Below, piece by piece: positions 11,460 to 23,382 of a DNA stretch of 64,000 nucleotides (position 1 is the first letter of the stretch; every line of letters begins with the position of its first letter). This DNA is from Cryptomeria japonica (Eukaryota; Streptophyta; Pinopsida; Cupressales; Cupressaceae). The DNA lies in assembly GCF_030272615.1 (NCBI RefSeq), contig NC_081412.1, positions 671,362,852 to 671,426,851 on the forward strand, in the 5' to 3' direction. The translations under genes and the position numbers were made by a program. The notes below the pieces were generated by a model. The model did no database searches, was not told the origin of the DNA, and worked only from the letters and a program-made list of their open reading frames with translations.

Positions 11460-12027
11460 AAGGGGCAGTACCCCTAATTCACCTCTTAAGTATATGAATG
11501 TAGTCTTTGGGAGAGGCTTGGTGAATATGTCTGCTAACTACTCCTTACTAGAAACATCCTCCAGTGCAATCTCTTTGTTCTAAACCTTTTCCCTCAAGAA
11601 ATGATACTCAAGCTCAAAGTGCTTGGTTCTAGGATGTAAAACCGGATTCTTGGAGATATTAATTGCACTAGTATTGTCACAAAATATACTTACTGGTTCA
11701 GATATAGGAACTTTGAAGCCATTCAATACATGCTTCATCCAAATTGTCTGAGTACAGTTCATGAAAGCTGCAACATACTCTGCTTCCACTGTAGACTGAG
11801 AGATACAACTCTGCTTTTTACTCATCCATGAGACCAGTCTACCACCAAGGAAGAATGCACCACCGGTTGTGCTCTTCCGGTCATCTACATTACTAGCCCA
11901 ATAAACATCTCTGAACACTTTTAGGTTAAAATTACTATTGTATGGATACCATAACCCATAGTCAATAGTTCCTTTTAGATACCTAAGAATCCGCTTGACT
12001 GCAACCAAGTGGGATTCTCTTGGACGT
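11460..12027 (-). pseudogene. Element 2 RNase H
   Basis: Minus-strand reading at 11580-12008 shows VDDRKSTTGGAFFLGG, SWMSKKQSCISQSTVEAEYV with a catalytic Glu, CDNTSAINISKNPV with a catalytic Asp, and TKHFELEYHFLREKV. After a stop the expected ADIFTKPL tail continues to about 11460. The domain removes the RNA strand of the RNA:DNA hybrid. It is nearly complete, but stops near 12028 and 11578 break it. Confidence 0.85.
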
Positions 12028-12029
12028 TT

Positions 12030-13290
12030 CTAGAACCTTGCAGTAATGCCAACTGCATGTGCAATATCCGGTCTGCTATGCACTACATAATGCAACTTAC
12101 CAATCATTGATCGGTATTCCTTCTCATCAACCAATGCAGAGTCATCCTCTTTGGATAGTTTACAACCGGTCACCATCGGTGTACCAACCGGTTTTCTATC
12201 TTCCATGCCAAAGGTCTTCAACACCTCTTTCACATACTTGGACTGAGTGATAAAGATTCCATCTTTCATCTACTGGATCTACAGTCCAATGAAGAACTTA
12301 ATCTCCCCTATGAGGGACATCTCAAACTCTTTCTTCATCTCATCTGCAAATTCATGACTCATCTTATCATCTCCACCAAAGATAATGTCATCAACAAATA
12401 CCTCACAGATCAGGATCTGATCTCCTTCAGACTTCAAGTAGATATTGCTATCTTCACTTTCTCTCTCAAATCCAATCTTCATAAGATGGGAATGCAGGCG
12501 CTCATACCATGCTCTAAGTGTCTGCTTTAGCCCATATAAGGCTTTATGTAGCCTACATACCATGTCACTATCTTTAGATAGGGCAAACCCATCTGGTTGC
12601 TCAATATACACCTCTTCTTCAAGTACACCATTTATGAATGCAAATTTTACATCCATTTGATATACTTTGAAGCCTTTAAAAGGTACATATTGAAGAAGCA
12701 TAGGAACTCCTTCCAATCTGGTTATAGGAGCAAAGGTTTCTCCATAGTCTTCTCCTTCTTCTTGGGCATATCCTTTGCACACCAATTTGGCTTTGTTTCT
12801 AATCACTGCGCCATCCTCATTCAGCTTATTTCTGAAGACCCATTTGGTACCAATAACATTTTTGTGCTCCAGTCTGGATACCAAGGACCACGTACCATTT
12901 TTCTCTATCTGGTCAAGTTCCTCTTCCATTGCCTTGATCCAGTCTTCATCCTTATGTGCCTCTTTGAATGTTTTAGGCTTCAATTCAGAGATCATACATG
13001 AGTTTTCTCTGACTTTTCTTCTTGTAAGGATTACTGCATCCTTATCTCCTATGATCTTCTTAGGATCATGATTCATCTTGACATATCGAGGAATGGTCTT
13101 GATAGATTCCTCTTGCTTTTCTTCTTCATCCTCATCTCCATCAGTATCAGCATCTACATCTGCCAGTGTAGGAACACTGTTACTGGTACTCGGTTGACTA
13201 ACAACCAATTCACTTACCGCTTGCTCACTACCGATTTCCTCAGTTTTCTCAGAGGTTTCATCAACTCTTACATTGATACTTTCCATAATT
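12030..13290 (-). pseudogene. Element 2 reverse transcriptase
   Basis: The minus-strand frame 12279-13286 begins in the integrase C-terminal tail, passes an acidic hinge, and enters RT: WIKAMEEELDQIEKNGTW, GTKWVFRNKLNEDG, QMDVKFAFINGVLEEEVYIEQ with the first catalytic Asp, and the FVDDIIFGGDD catalytic pair. Two stops near 12270-12278 separate the rest, 12030-12269 (FGMEDRKPVGTPMVTG). Catalytic residues look preserved; the breaks are point stops rather than deletions. Confidence 0.88.
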
Positions 13291-14975
13291 CTCTGAGTCC
13301 TATTGTTAAAATACTTGAGAGCTTTTCTCTTGGTGGAATATCCTAGGAATATTCCCTCATCACATTTTGCATCAAATTTGCCCTAGTGTTCACTCCTCTT
13401 GATGTAACATTTGCTACCAAACACTCTAAAGTAGCTAACCATAGGTGTCTTACCAATCCAATACTCATAAGGCATTTTATCCTTACCTTTCTTGATGAGT
13501 ACCCGGTTCATTGTCTAGACTGTAGTGCTCACCGCTTCTCTCCAAAAGGTGTGAGCTACCTTTCCTTGAATCAACATGGTTCTAGCTGCTTCAACCACAG
13601 TCTGGTTATTCCTCTTTGCTAGGCCATTCTCTTATGGATTCCAGGGGGTAGACAATTGCCTCTTGATGCCATGTTCTTCACAGTACTTGTTGAATTCACC
13701 GGAAGTGAATTCCCCTCCTTGATCAGTTCTTAGGCACTTGATCCTTTTATCGCTTTCCTTCTCCAGTAATGCTCTGAAAGCTTTGAAATTTACAAAGGCT
13801 TCAGACTTGTCCTTCAAGAATGTGACCCACATCATTCTTGAGCAGTTATCAGTGAGAATCATAAAGTACCTATCACCCTGCACACTTCTAGTTTTCATAG
13901 GACCACACAAATCAGTATGCACAAGATCAAGCAAGTTGTCAGCAGTGAAATATTTACCTTTAAAGGTTGAGGAAGACATTTTCCCCAATTGGCACTCTCT
14001 GCACAAGGTATTATCCAGTTTTCTTAGCACTGACAACCCTCTAACTGCCTTGATCTTACCAGCCTTCACAATGTTATCAAAGTTTACATGGCAGAGTCTC
14101 CTATGCCATATCCAGCAATCATCAAATTTAGCCATAAGACATGTACTTATATTTGCATTCAGATGAAATAGGTTACCTTTGGTCTGCATGCCAGTGGCCA
14201 CCAATTCACCATTCTTTCCTTTGATTCTGCAAACTCCATTCTTGAATTTTAGAGTGAGGCCACTGTGATTCAGTTGGGCAACACTCAGAAGGTTGTGTCT
14301 AAGACCATCAACCCAATACACATTGTCAGCACTACTCTTTCCATTCAGAGAGATGGACCCTCTACCTTTGACCATGCATGGTGCATCATTGCCAAAGCAA
14401 ACCACACCACCATCATACTTCTCCAAGGATAGAAACTTGCTCTGGTCACCAGTCATATGGTGAGAATAGCCACTATCAATGATCCACTCATTGGAATTAT
14501 CGAACTGGGAGACAGGAGCCTTCTTGTCTGACACATCTTCTTTGATAGCAACAAACACACTATTTTCATTTTCTTCATCCTCTGATTCTTCATCTGTGAC
14601 ACCTTCATCAACTGCCACAAAATAGTTTCTCCAGTTTCCTCCTTTGAATTTCTTGAACCTTTCTGGTTTGTCCTTGTTGTAGCCATTAGGACAGTTTACA
14701 ACAATATGTCCTATCTGGTTACAAGAAAAGCATTTCAAAGGTAGCTTACCTTTGTATTTGCTGGTTCCTTTAGGAAGCTTCCTGGAAAGGAGAGCTTCAA
14801 ATTGCATCAAAATCTCCTCATCATCCATTTCTCTACTCTGTCTTGGTTCACCACTAGTGCTAGCTTCTTTTCCTTTTCTGGATGGTACAATAGAAGCTTT
14901 AAAAGCTGATTCAGTCTTTTGAATACTGCCATCAAAACTATTTAGTTTATAGGCTATCAACTTTGCTATGATGGA
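13290..14975 (-). pseudogene. Element 2 gag C-terminus, protease and integrase
   Basis: The minus-strand frame 13632-14960 holds, in order, gag tail (LIAYKLNSFDGS), a complete CCHC knuckle (CFSCNQIGHIVVNC), protease triad DSGYSHHMT, pre-integrase HRRLCHVNFD with CRECQLGK, and integrase core Asp residues (LVHTDLCGP, LRTDQGGEF). A TAA near 13629 replaces the Gln codon of the usual PQENG segment; the Glu-containing NGLAKRN follows. Integrase continues in the same frame to about 13290. Gag upstream is cut at 14975 by the insertion. Confidence 0.88.
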
Positions 14976-17300
14976 TGGTGCAGGAGCACCTAGGCCTCAT
15001 TTTCAACACAGGTTTGAGAGTAAGTTTGATTCTTATTAGCTTTGAGTTGGAAAGGTTGATTAAGTTGTTTTTGTGTTTTTTTAAGTTGTTTGGATGAGTT
15101 TTGAACTCATTGTGTGGTTTTGGTTTCCTGTTTTCATCTTTTGCTCAAAATTGCCAGTTTTGGAGTTGCCTGGCAAAATGTTGTAAAAAAGGAGTTTTTA
15201 ATGTGTTTTTGTTTTGGAAATGCCTAGACATGTTTTGTGTTTAGTTTTTGGGTTTGAGTACTATTCTTAGGTGTTTTGTAGGCTTTGAGATCAACCTTAC
15301 ACCTTCTAGGCATCAAAAGTTGTCATTTAGGCATCAAAATGTCAAATTTAGTGTTCTTGGACATGTACCTATCCAAACAGGAGGCTAACCAACCTGGGGT
15401 GGTATTTATTCTCCTATTGGAACTATTTTAAGGGTTGTTCAATCAGAAGTTATTAATCATTTTGAAAGTTTGCACTCATTTTACCTTGTTTTTCCCTAGT
15501 TTCTAACTTCATGTGAACAGCAGCCCATACACCTGTTGTACTTGGCCATACTGTTCTTACATTTTCAGTTTCTACTATGTTTTCTTAAACTTCTTCCTTT
15601 GGTGGCATTCAATTTCATTAATTTTTGAGTTTGTAGCAAAATTAGTTTGATTTGACAGTTTTACTGCCTTGTCTAGGAATTTGGCAAGGATGCTTGACCA
15701 ACTTGGCTTCTTGAAGTCCTAAAATATTCATGGCTTCTCAAGAACCAGTTGGTCAATTTGTAAATTATGTAAATATATGTTTTGGTTTCAAGAGTGCAGG
15801 TGCAAGGAGTTTTGTGGCCATGGAGCCCTAGGCAAGTGTGCCATTTGGCTAGGGTCTTGTATAAGTTTGATGCTTTGCTCTTCCATAGCAATTGCATTCA
15901 TTTGGTGGATAGACCTGCTTGATGTCCAAGTGATATGTGCAAGAAAAGAGGCTTCCTAAGCTAGGACAAGGAGGGTTACATGTTTCAGTTTTGTGAATTG
16001 TAAGCCAAAACAGTGAGTCACTATTTGGTAGTAGTTTTTCCTTCCTTTGTTTGCTCTCCACAATTTATTGGTGTGTGTAAACCTTGTTAATCTTTGTTTG
16101 TTTGAAAACAAGAACAAGGAGTGGTGTAAAACCTTCCCATGGGTATTGTGAGTGCCAAGATCAAACAATGATCTCTTTAGGCAAAATGATAAACGCCCAA
16201 CAGGCTGTCACAGTCATCTAGGACTGATTTTTACACTTGTTTTGAGCTTGTATATGTAATCTCCCTCTTTAAAATGGCAGGTATGAAGGAGACTAAGCAT
16301 AAAAAGGTAGAGTATTGTTAAGAAAGCACAAAACAAACCTTGTAAAGGAGTTCTAATAGTGTGAAGTTTAGGTCCAATGTGAAAAGGCAGTGAGAGGGCA
16401 AAATGCAGTCATAATTAACTTGACAGTGAACTACTTGTTATTTTGTAATTACCTAATGCCTTTTGTGCAGGGCTAATTTGATTCCTTCTTGTCTCTAATG
16501 ATGGCTATGTTCACATGCTTCAAATTGTAATTGGAATTCATGCAAAAGTTGTGTTTGTAAAAGGCAAAAAAAAGAAAAGTTGTCAAATGTTGCACTTTCC
16601 TTATGTGCATTTTGTAAAAATCTTGCTCTCCACCCTATGAGGTTTAAATCTTCTTGTTTATGGCCTATTTAGTCAGCAACAAGGTAGAACTAAGTGTTCT
16701 TGTGTCATTTGGAGGATCTCAAGTTGGAAATTTGATTCTTGCCAACAAACCCTACCAAAACCCTCTTTTTATGCCCATTTTTGGGACAGTCATGGAGAAG
16801 GCCTTAGGGACCCCTAAACTTGGAAAATCTTCAAGAACTCCCAAAAGGGTGTCTGAATATCAACTTTGTTTTGCTTGGAAGTCCATCGCTGGAGCAGGGT
16901 GTGCACAAAACCCCAAAAGGAGGGCTAATTCCTAGTAGCCCGATTTAGGCCTAAAATTGGGTTTTTGACAAAATGGGTACACAAGTGAGGAATGTAAAGC
17001 CTAAAAACCATCAAGTCCAGTTGAGACAAGTTGTCCTTGCATACATTTAACATATCTGGTGGGGTAGACTCCAAAAGTTGGTTTTGTAGCACTAGAGAGG
17101 AAGACAAAAACAATGGATTTGAAGCCTTTGAGCAACCAAGATGAGTTTGACATAGGGAGGTGAAGCAAGGTGAGTTGTTAGACTACCTTTGATCCATTTG
17201 CACTTTGATCAAGGTGTTTACACCTTGAAAATAGTAAGGAAATTTTGCCAAGCAAACATACTAAACACCTAACAACCACCCAACACTATCCTCCCTATCA
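14976..17300. mobile_element. 2.3 kb solo-LTR-like insertion in element 2 gag
   Basis: The insertion begins TGGTGCAGGAGCACC and ends CCCTATCA (TG...CA), with a perfect 5-bp duplication ATGGA at 14971-14975 and 17301-17305. Removing it rejoins the gag frame on the minus strand. The two ends are not copies of each other, and no primer site, polypurine tract or retroviral domain is seen inside. It therefore fits a single LTR left by LTR-LTR recombination better than a whole element. Short open frames within it (for example 16654-16935) match nothing I recognise. Confidence 0.8.
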
Positions 17301-17305
17301 ATGGA

Positions 17306-17851
17306 GTCCAGGGATACCTTAGTCTTGTCTATTGATCTCAGCTCCTGAATAGAAGCAACCCTTATTGCATAGATCGGCAATAGGGATCTCAAGACTTTTC
17401 TTACCATAGTGGAATCTTCTATTTTACCACCTGCACTCTTGATATCTCCAACGATGGTTTTGATTCTTATTCCATACTATTGAATGGTCTCACCTTCAAC
17501 CATCTAGATATCTTCAAACTTCCCTCTCAAGCTTTCTTCCTTAGTCTGTTTTACATGCTCATCACCACCATAGATATTTTCAAGAGTATCCCATACCTCT
17601 TTGGGATTTACCTTATCCTGAACAGCAATAAACTCAATGTCAGGTAAACTACTAATTAGGGCTTCCATGACTTGCCCATTCTCCTGCATCTCTCTCTTTT
17701 GGTCATTGGTAAGGGTACCAATAGGAGCAACATAGATAGACTCAACATAGATCCAGTGTTGAGCACCCAGGCTTCTAATGAATATCTTCATTCTATCTTT
17801 CCATATACTAAAATTTTCCTTGTTAAACTTTGGGCCTTCCCTCTTCATCAT
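17306..17851 (-). pseudogene. Element 2 gag N-terminal region
   Basis: Reading starts at the ATGATG whose first codon ends at 17851. It shows the DUF4219/UBN2-type gag opening (KFNKENFSIWKDRMKIFI) followed by VWDTLENIYGGDEHVKQ. A stop near 17504 interrupts it, and the reading then continues to the insertion at 17300. The primer-binding site lies about 55 bp upstream of the start, the usual arrangement. Confidence 0.85.
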
Positions 17852-17908
17852 TTGACTGGGATCTTTACCTCAAGCGGTTAAGCTTAAAACACAGAGGACC
17901 TGGAGGAT

Positions 17909-17920
17909 GCTCTGATACCA
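17909..17920 (-). other. Primer-binding site of element 2
   Basis: GCTCTGATACCA on the plus strand is the exact complement of TGGTATCAGAGC. It lies two bases from the LTR end. Confidence 0.9.
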
Positions 17921-17922
17921 AT

Positions 17923-19462
17923 TGATAACTCAATGATGAGTGAATAGTACCAAACCGGTACTGAGAGGGGGGGGTGAATTAGTACAAACAAAAAATACAG
18001 TCCTAAACCGGTTTGACAGCAGACACTACAAATGACTAGCAAACAGCGACATCGGTTTTAAATAGAGTGCAACTGGTAAAGCTAAGAACGTCTAAGACAA
18101 GCATTAACCGGTTACTCACTTAGCTTTCCACTCAGCTCAAGACTATACTACCATTTCACCCTTATGCATAAATAGGTAATCTATCATCAGATCATAATAA
18201 CAGCTAGTTTAACATGCTTTATTAACAAGCATAAAACATAGAACCATCATATGTTTGACAGACAATAGCAAAGCATCACAAGATAAAAGCATCACACATG
18301 ACACACATATTTTCCACGTAGAAACCCAACTAGGAAAAACCACGGTGGGCATGAATACCCACAAGCTATTTTTGAACTCTTTAGAAGTCCACTCTATTAG
18401 AAGCCTTGTCCTGTTAGAGACATTACAATAGGTTCTACTAGGAACCGATCTTGTTAGAGATCACCTGGTTAAGGGATGGCTACAATACCCAGTTAAGGGT
18501 TCAACCCTATTAAAGGTTACCTTGTTAGAGGATTTGAAGAATTCAATAACTAAAGGATTCCGAACTCAGTAGCTTTGAATTACCCTGTTAAAGGATTTTT
18601 AGCAAGCTGGTTAAGGCTACCCTGTTAAGGGATTTTACAACTATTGAGGTGGTTAGAGATCAATAGGTATTACAATGATCTGGTAACAACACTCAATGCC
18701 AATGCAGATCTGCTTAAGCTCCTCTTCACCTTCTGCACTTACACTCTGTAGGTATCACTTCTCTCCTTTTGGTATGGCAAGAATCACGTATCCCTTCTCT
18801 TGGATACACACACACAACTTTTTCCAACAACCTCAGAAAGAGACACAACATTGACCTTATAGGAAAACAGATAGGTCGGTAGCATAAACCCCAAACCCTA
18901 AACCCTAAACCTGTTCGGTTAAGGAATTCAAACGGTTCAATCCTGACCATTGAGCACACTGCATTAAATGTAGCAGATCTTGATCCAAACTCAAGACATT
19001 CTCCATTGTCCATTTCCACCAATTTTATGGTGGCTGATAACCCATCCCATGTTATCACCATTTTACAGACTTCGCACATTCGCGAGGTAGATAGGAACAA
19101 TCTCCCTCATGGAAGATCCTTCACACACATAGGCTTGCATGACAACATGATCTGTTCTTCTTTACAATGCTAACTCATCACACAATGTCATCGGTTGAGC
19201 CACACAGGCTTGAAGCACATCAATCGAAAACCCTGAAGTTGAGAGTACCAATCGGTAGTCATACAATGATTCCATATGTCGGTTCCCATAACTATATGCC
19301 GGTTCATCATGAACAAGGACACCACTTCACTTTGGCACAAATGTCGATTCACAGTGTTATACCGGTTCTCACATATGCCAGTTCACACCTCTTCAACACA
19401 TTGACATCAATGACAACATACAATGCCATTATGTCCACATACTAGTTCACATAATGCCAACA
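17923..19462 (-). repeat. Element 2 5' LTR
   Basis: 1540 bp, aligning end to end with 9668-11200. Confidence 0.92.
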
Positions 19463-20429
19463 ACGTCAACAATGCAAAAAAAAATTCCTCATACAAACCT
19501 ATTAAACCCTATAATTTGAATTCAACAAACCCTAAAAAACTTATATATTTATCAAAAAAAATAAAAGCAATTATGTTGATTTCATACATACCAACTTCCT
19601 ACTCCCCCTTGGGTCTCATACTGCTCCATAGAAGTCATGTTATGCAATATTTTTTCCAATACATCATGTTGCCTCTCCTGCTATTTCCTCACTCCGCATT
19701 TACCCACCTTGCAAACAAAATTGCATCCACAAATCTATCAATTTTAACTTGATATATACTTAAAAAACTTACTAAAATCCGCAGTACTTCCCTCTTAAGC
19801 ACTTGAAACCCTAGAAATATAATAAACCATATGTAACTTTTAAACCACCAAAATAAATGCCAATTATCTCCAATTCATACACACCTACTTTTTTGGCCGC
19901 CTTTTCTATTTCCTACTCTATTTCAATAAACTGCGACATCTGCCTTTCCTATTCCCCTTGGGTCTTTAACTGTTATTTCATGTTAACATGACGTGGTCGT
20001 TCGTTGACCACTACTTTATAGATGTTGTATTATGCACTATTCCCATGCATCATGTACACTCTTGTATTGTTTTCTTTAACTGCCTTTAACCACCCTGGAA
20101 AAAAAAATTCCATCCTCAATTCTGTCAATTTTAACCCCATATATATATGTATATATATAAAAACTCTATGTAACTTTCAAACCACCAGTGAAATGCTAAT
20201 GATCTTAGTTCCATACACACTTGGTTGTTTGTTCACCTTTTGTATCTCCTCCTCTATTAGTTTTGGTCTGTTTCAGCTTACTGCGACCTCTACCTTTGCT
20301 ATACCATACTTTAGTCTCCTCCTAGTAACACGTCGTTTTTCTTCTCTGAAGCATCGTGTTATGCAATGTATGTATTTGGAGTTCGCTTTCTCCTCACCTC
20401 TTATTTTCTCTCTTATTTTCCCACATCAG
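19463..20429 (+). repeat. Copy A (right half) of duplicated repeat
   Basis: Near-colinear with 50316-51327. Like copy B it is built of three diverged tandem units. It holds an inverted repeat (GTGGTC, 7-base spacer, GACCAC) near 19993-20011. It ends at the LTR that starts at 20430. Confidence 0.85.
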
Positions 20430-20790
20430 TGAAGGAAGAGGATTAAAACAGAAAAACAAAATTATATTATTGATTGATTAAAAAACCGATTACATTGCAT
20501 TCCTTTTATAAGGCATTTAATAGCACGAAGGCTAAACTCAAACTATTACAAAACTACAGTTGCATAGAGTGGATCTGTCCATCGCTTTATTATCAAAAAC
20601 TTAACTGCCTGCTAAACTTTAGAAAATCTGAAATATAAGGAACAGTTTAAACTTCTAAGAGCAGTTTGTTGCGCATGCGGTGGAGCTAACATAGGATCAA
20701 TCTAATTGAAAATCTCTTGATTCTTTGCATGGAGGATCTAACTATTTAAACGGAGGATCTGATTGTGGAGATAAGGTACTCTGCATGTTT
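20430..20790 (-). repeat. 3' LTR of RT-less copia remnant
   Basis: The plus-strand left edge is sharp at 20430. The right edge is approximate. The AT-rich TTGATTGATTAAAAAACCG segment is typical of copia LTR ends. Confidence 0.6.
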
Positions 20791-20814
20791 TGATGATTTA
20801 CCTTGGACAAAATT

Positions 20815-21640
20815 TCATAGTGGAGTGCTTGGTCTGCCTGGATTTGGGTGATCAACATGTTCTTCTTGTTCTTCTTCATTATTTGCTATTGTTGCTCCAA
20901 TTGTGTCCGATCTATCAATATTACCATCCCATGCTTCTTCCTCCTTAAATATGACATCCCTTCTTGTAATCATCTTCTTTGAAACTGGGTTATATAATCT
21001 GTAAGCTTTTGATTGCTCACTATAACCAATAAAAATATATTTTTCACTCTTATCATCCAATTTTTTCCTTATTTCAGCTGGAACTAAAATATATGCAACA
21101 CATCCAAAGATTCTAAGATGAGATACATAATTTTTCTTACCACTCCATGGTTCTTGAGGGATTCTATCTTTAACACTCTTCGTGGGACTTCTATTCAAAA
21201 TGTATAGAGAACATGCTACTGCTTCAGCCCAAAAATCATTAGATAAATTTTTAGCTTTTAGTATACTCCTTTCCATCTCCATTATGGTTATGTTCTTCCT
21301 CTCTGCTACACCATTTTGTTGTGGTGTGTACCTTGTTATGAATTATTTCTTGATCCCCTGATCTCTGCAAAATTTCAAAAATTCTTTAGAACTATATTCA
21401 CCACCTCTATCAGATTTGAGTACCTTGATGAAGAGTCCACTTTGTTTTTCCACCATTGATTTGAACTCCTTAAATTTATAGAAATCATCAGACTTCTCCT
21501 TCAAAAAATATATCCAATTTTTCCTGTTGAAATCATCAATAAATGTCAGAAAATATAGACTTCCTCCTAAAGATGGGGTTTGAATAGGGCCACATATATC
21601 AATGTGGACTAGCTCCAAAGCACTCTTTCTCTATTTGAAC
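20815..21640 (-). pseudogene. Integrase of RT-less copia remnant
   Basis: The minus-strand reading 21343-21618 carries the first Asp ([14 protein letters not shown]) and second Asp ([11 protein letters not shown]). 20815-21282 carries the post-core region (FWAEAVACSLYILNRSPT, LRIFGCVAYI, KYIFIGYSEQSKAYRLYNP). A stop near 21342 and a frame change lie between. The reading ends in GRPSTPL and runs straight into LTR sequence. Confidence 0.82.
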
Positions 21641-21895
21641 TTCCTACAGGAAATATTTCTCTATGTTGTTTTGCCATTATACAACTTTCACAAGAATTAG
21701 TAGGTTGCATGATAGGTGGCAAAACTTTTACCATATTCTTCTTCTACAATAAACTCAATCCATCAAAATTAAGGTGTGCGTACCTCAAATGCTAGAGCCA
21801 TATCTGGTCTAAAATTTCCGCCTTGAAATTAGCCTCCTCTATTCCATACATTTGAAGGGGAAACATCATTTTCTTGGTCATTTGGACCTTGGCAG

Positions 21896-22400
21896 TCAAC
21901 CTGTCACTAGGATTTCTATCCAAGATTGTGCAGACATCATTCTTAAATCCAAGATTGTGCAGACATCATTCTTAAAGAGAACTCTATATCCTTTTTCAAT
22001 TAATTGACCAACACTCATTAGATTGTGTTTTAATCTAGGCACATAATAAACATCGGGAATAAACCTTATTTCTCCATTTTTGGTCAACACATTTATTACA
22101 CCTTTCCCCATTATAGATACTACAGTATCATTTCCCAATTTTATTTCAAATTTCACAGAATCATCCAAATTAGAAAATAGTTCTCTATTAACAGTTAGGT
22201 GGTTACTACAACCACTATCTAAAAACCATACATCCTTAGAGTTTCTTGTGTCACATTGCATGTTACAAATAAACTACCTGAATTATTATCAAATACATCT
22301 GAATAATTTGCTCTAGGTTTCTCAAATCTTGTTTGTTTCTTTCTACATTCATATGCAAAATGACCATATTTCTTACTATTGGCAAATGCACACTCCAATG
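21896..22400 (-). pseudogene. Protease and gag tail of RT-less copia remnant
   Basis: Minus-strand reading 21896-22261 has the protease motif WFLDSGCSNHLT and the VYYVPRLKHNLMSVGQL segment that precedes integrase. Just upstream (22310-22400) a decayed zinc knuckle remains (KYGHFAYECRKK). The frame is cut by the LTR near 22410. Confidence 0.8.
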
Positions 22401-22425
22401 AGAAATTGTAGGTGATTGAAGGTAT

Positions 22426-23163
22426 TGTCATTGATGGCAACCTTACAATCATGTGATACCAGCAGATAGATACAGGCACCGACACCGGCAGAATCTACAC
22501 CGACATACAGAACACCGACACTGAAAAAGAAGATTACCGACACCCTAGCCGACATGAATTTTGTGTATTTATATTTTGAAATTAATTGTAAAATCTTTTG
22601 TAAGCCAACTTGGCAGATTGTAATATGACTCATATAAGTATGAGATCATTGTAGATCATTTAGGGTGTGTAATGCAAAGATAATAGCAGACCTAATGTGT
22701 GAATTATTGGTATAAAGGTTTATGTATATTGTAGAGCTTAAACCGGTACCGAATCTGGCATAGCAGATACTGATCTGAAGTAGTACAAGATATTGGATTT
22801 GTATAATCCATTTTTGTAAGTCAGTGTAAGTTCCTTTGTAATTGAGCAGTGAGCTCTAGGCACTTGGCCTTCCTGCATGTGCAAGCCCTTATTGTAAGCA
22901 GTAATATTCCCTTATTGGCCAGTAAGCGAATATTGTGGGTCACAAATCCCACCGAGGTTTTTCCCACACCGGGTTTCCTCTTTAAAAATTAATGTGTTAT
23001 GGTGTGCTTTTCATGTTGTGGTTGTTGTTCTTATTTAGTGCATTATTTTTGGTTTACCAATACGCAGTTTTAATATGCTTTTCATGTTATAAGTTAAGTA
23101 AATTTATATACCAGTCAAATATTGATTCACCCCCCACTCTCAGTATCTTTGGGAATCCTAACA
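22426..23163 (+). repeat. LTR of a truncated plus-strand element
   Basis: The right end (CCTAACA) is fixed by the primer site that follows. The left end is approximate, with TGTCATTGATGGC as the likely start. Sequence near 22850-22890 (AGTGAGCTCTAGGCACTTGG) resembles 8410-8450 of element 1's LTR, showing a shared LTR family architecture. Confidence 0.75.
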
Positions 23164-23165
23164 AT

Positions 23166-23382
23166 TGGTATCAGAGCCTAGTCCTCTATTTTCAGAAGCC
23201 TAATAGCTTTAGGAAGATCTTGACACTGGTAGAGATGGAAAACCTAAGGAAGCAATTGGAAATAGCTCTTTCAGACCATGATGCAAAAAAAGTGAAAAAT
23301 ATCAAACTTGAAGATGATCTAAAGGCTGCTCAGGATATTATTCAAGGACTTCAAGAAAATTTTACTATTGCAAGGAATATGG
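23166..23382 (+). pseudogene. Primer site and gag scrap
   Basis: A perfect TGGTATCAGAGC primer site at 23166-23177 is followed by an ATG at 23235 and about 50 codons of a charged, coiled-coil-like gag start (MENLRKQLEIALSD). It resembles in style the coiled-coil gag at 37463-37840. The element stops at about 23380, where NLR sequence begins, so the rest has been lost. Confidence 0.7.

Larger units (their letters stand above)
9668..19462 (-). mobile_element. Element 2: 9.8 kb Ty1/copia retrotransposon
   Basis: A structurally complete minus-strand element: 5' LTR 17923-19462, primer site 17909-17920, gag-protease-integrase-RT-RNase H in copia order, polypurine tract 11201-11213, 3' LTR 9668-11200. 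The LTRs differ by about 12 substitutions in 145 bp by eye, so it is old. Target duplication is ACTTT (9663-9667) and ACGTC (19463-19467); the unoccupied copy B reads ACTTC at the same point, so each flank has one later change. Gag is interrupted by a solo-LTR-like insertion (14976-17300). Confidence 0.93.
20430..22410 (-). mobile_element. Copia remnant lacking RT
   Basis: A minus-strand element with an LTR at its 3' end (plus-strand start TGAAGGAAGAGG at 20430), integrase and protease, but no RT or RNase H between 20790 and 20815, so over 2 kb has been lost. Its 5' side is cut by the LTR near 22410-22426. Copy B reads CCCACATTAG followed by GAAGCC where this element starts, so 20429/20430 is a true insertion boundary. 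Confidence 0.82.

Noticed and set aside
13068-14166. Plus-strand frames opposite element 2 pol
   Set aside because: They are antisense shadows of the integrase and RT coding strand.
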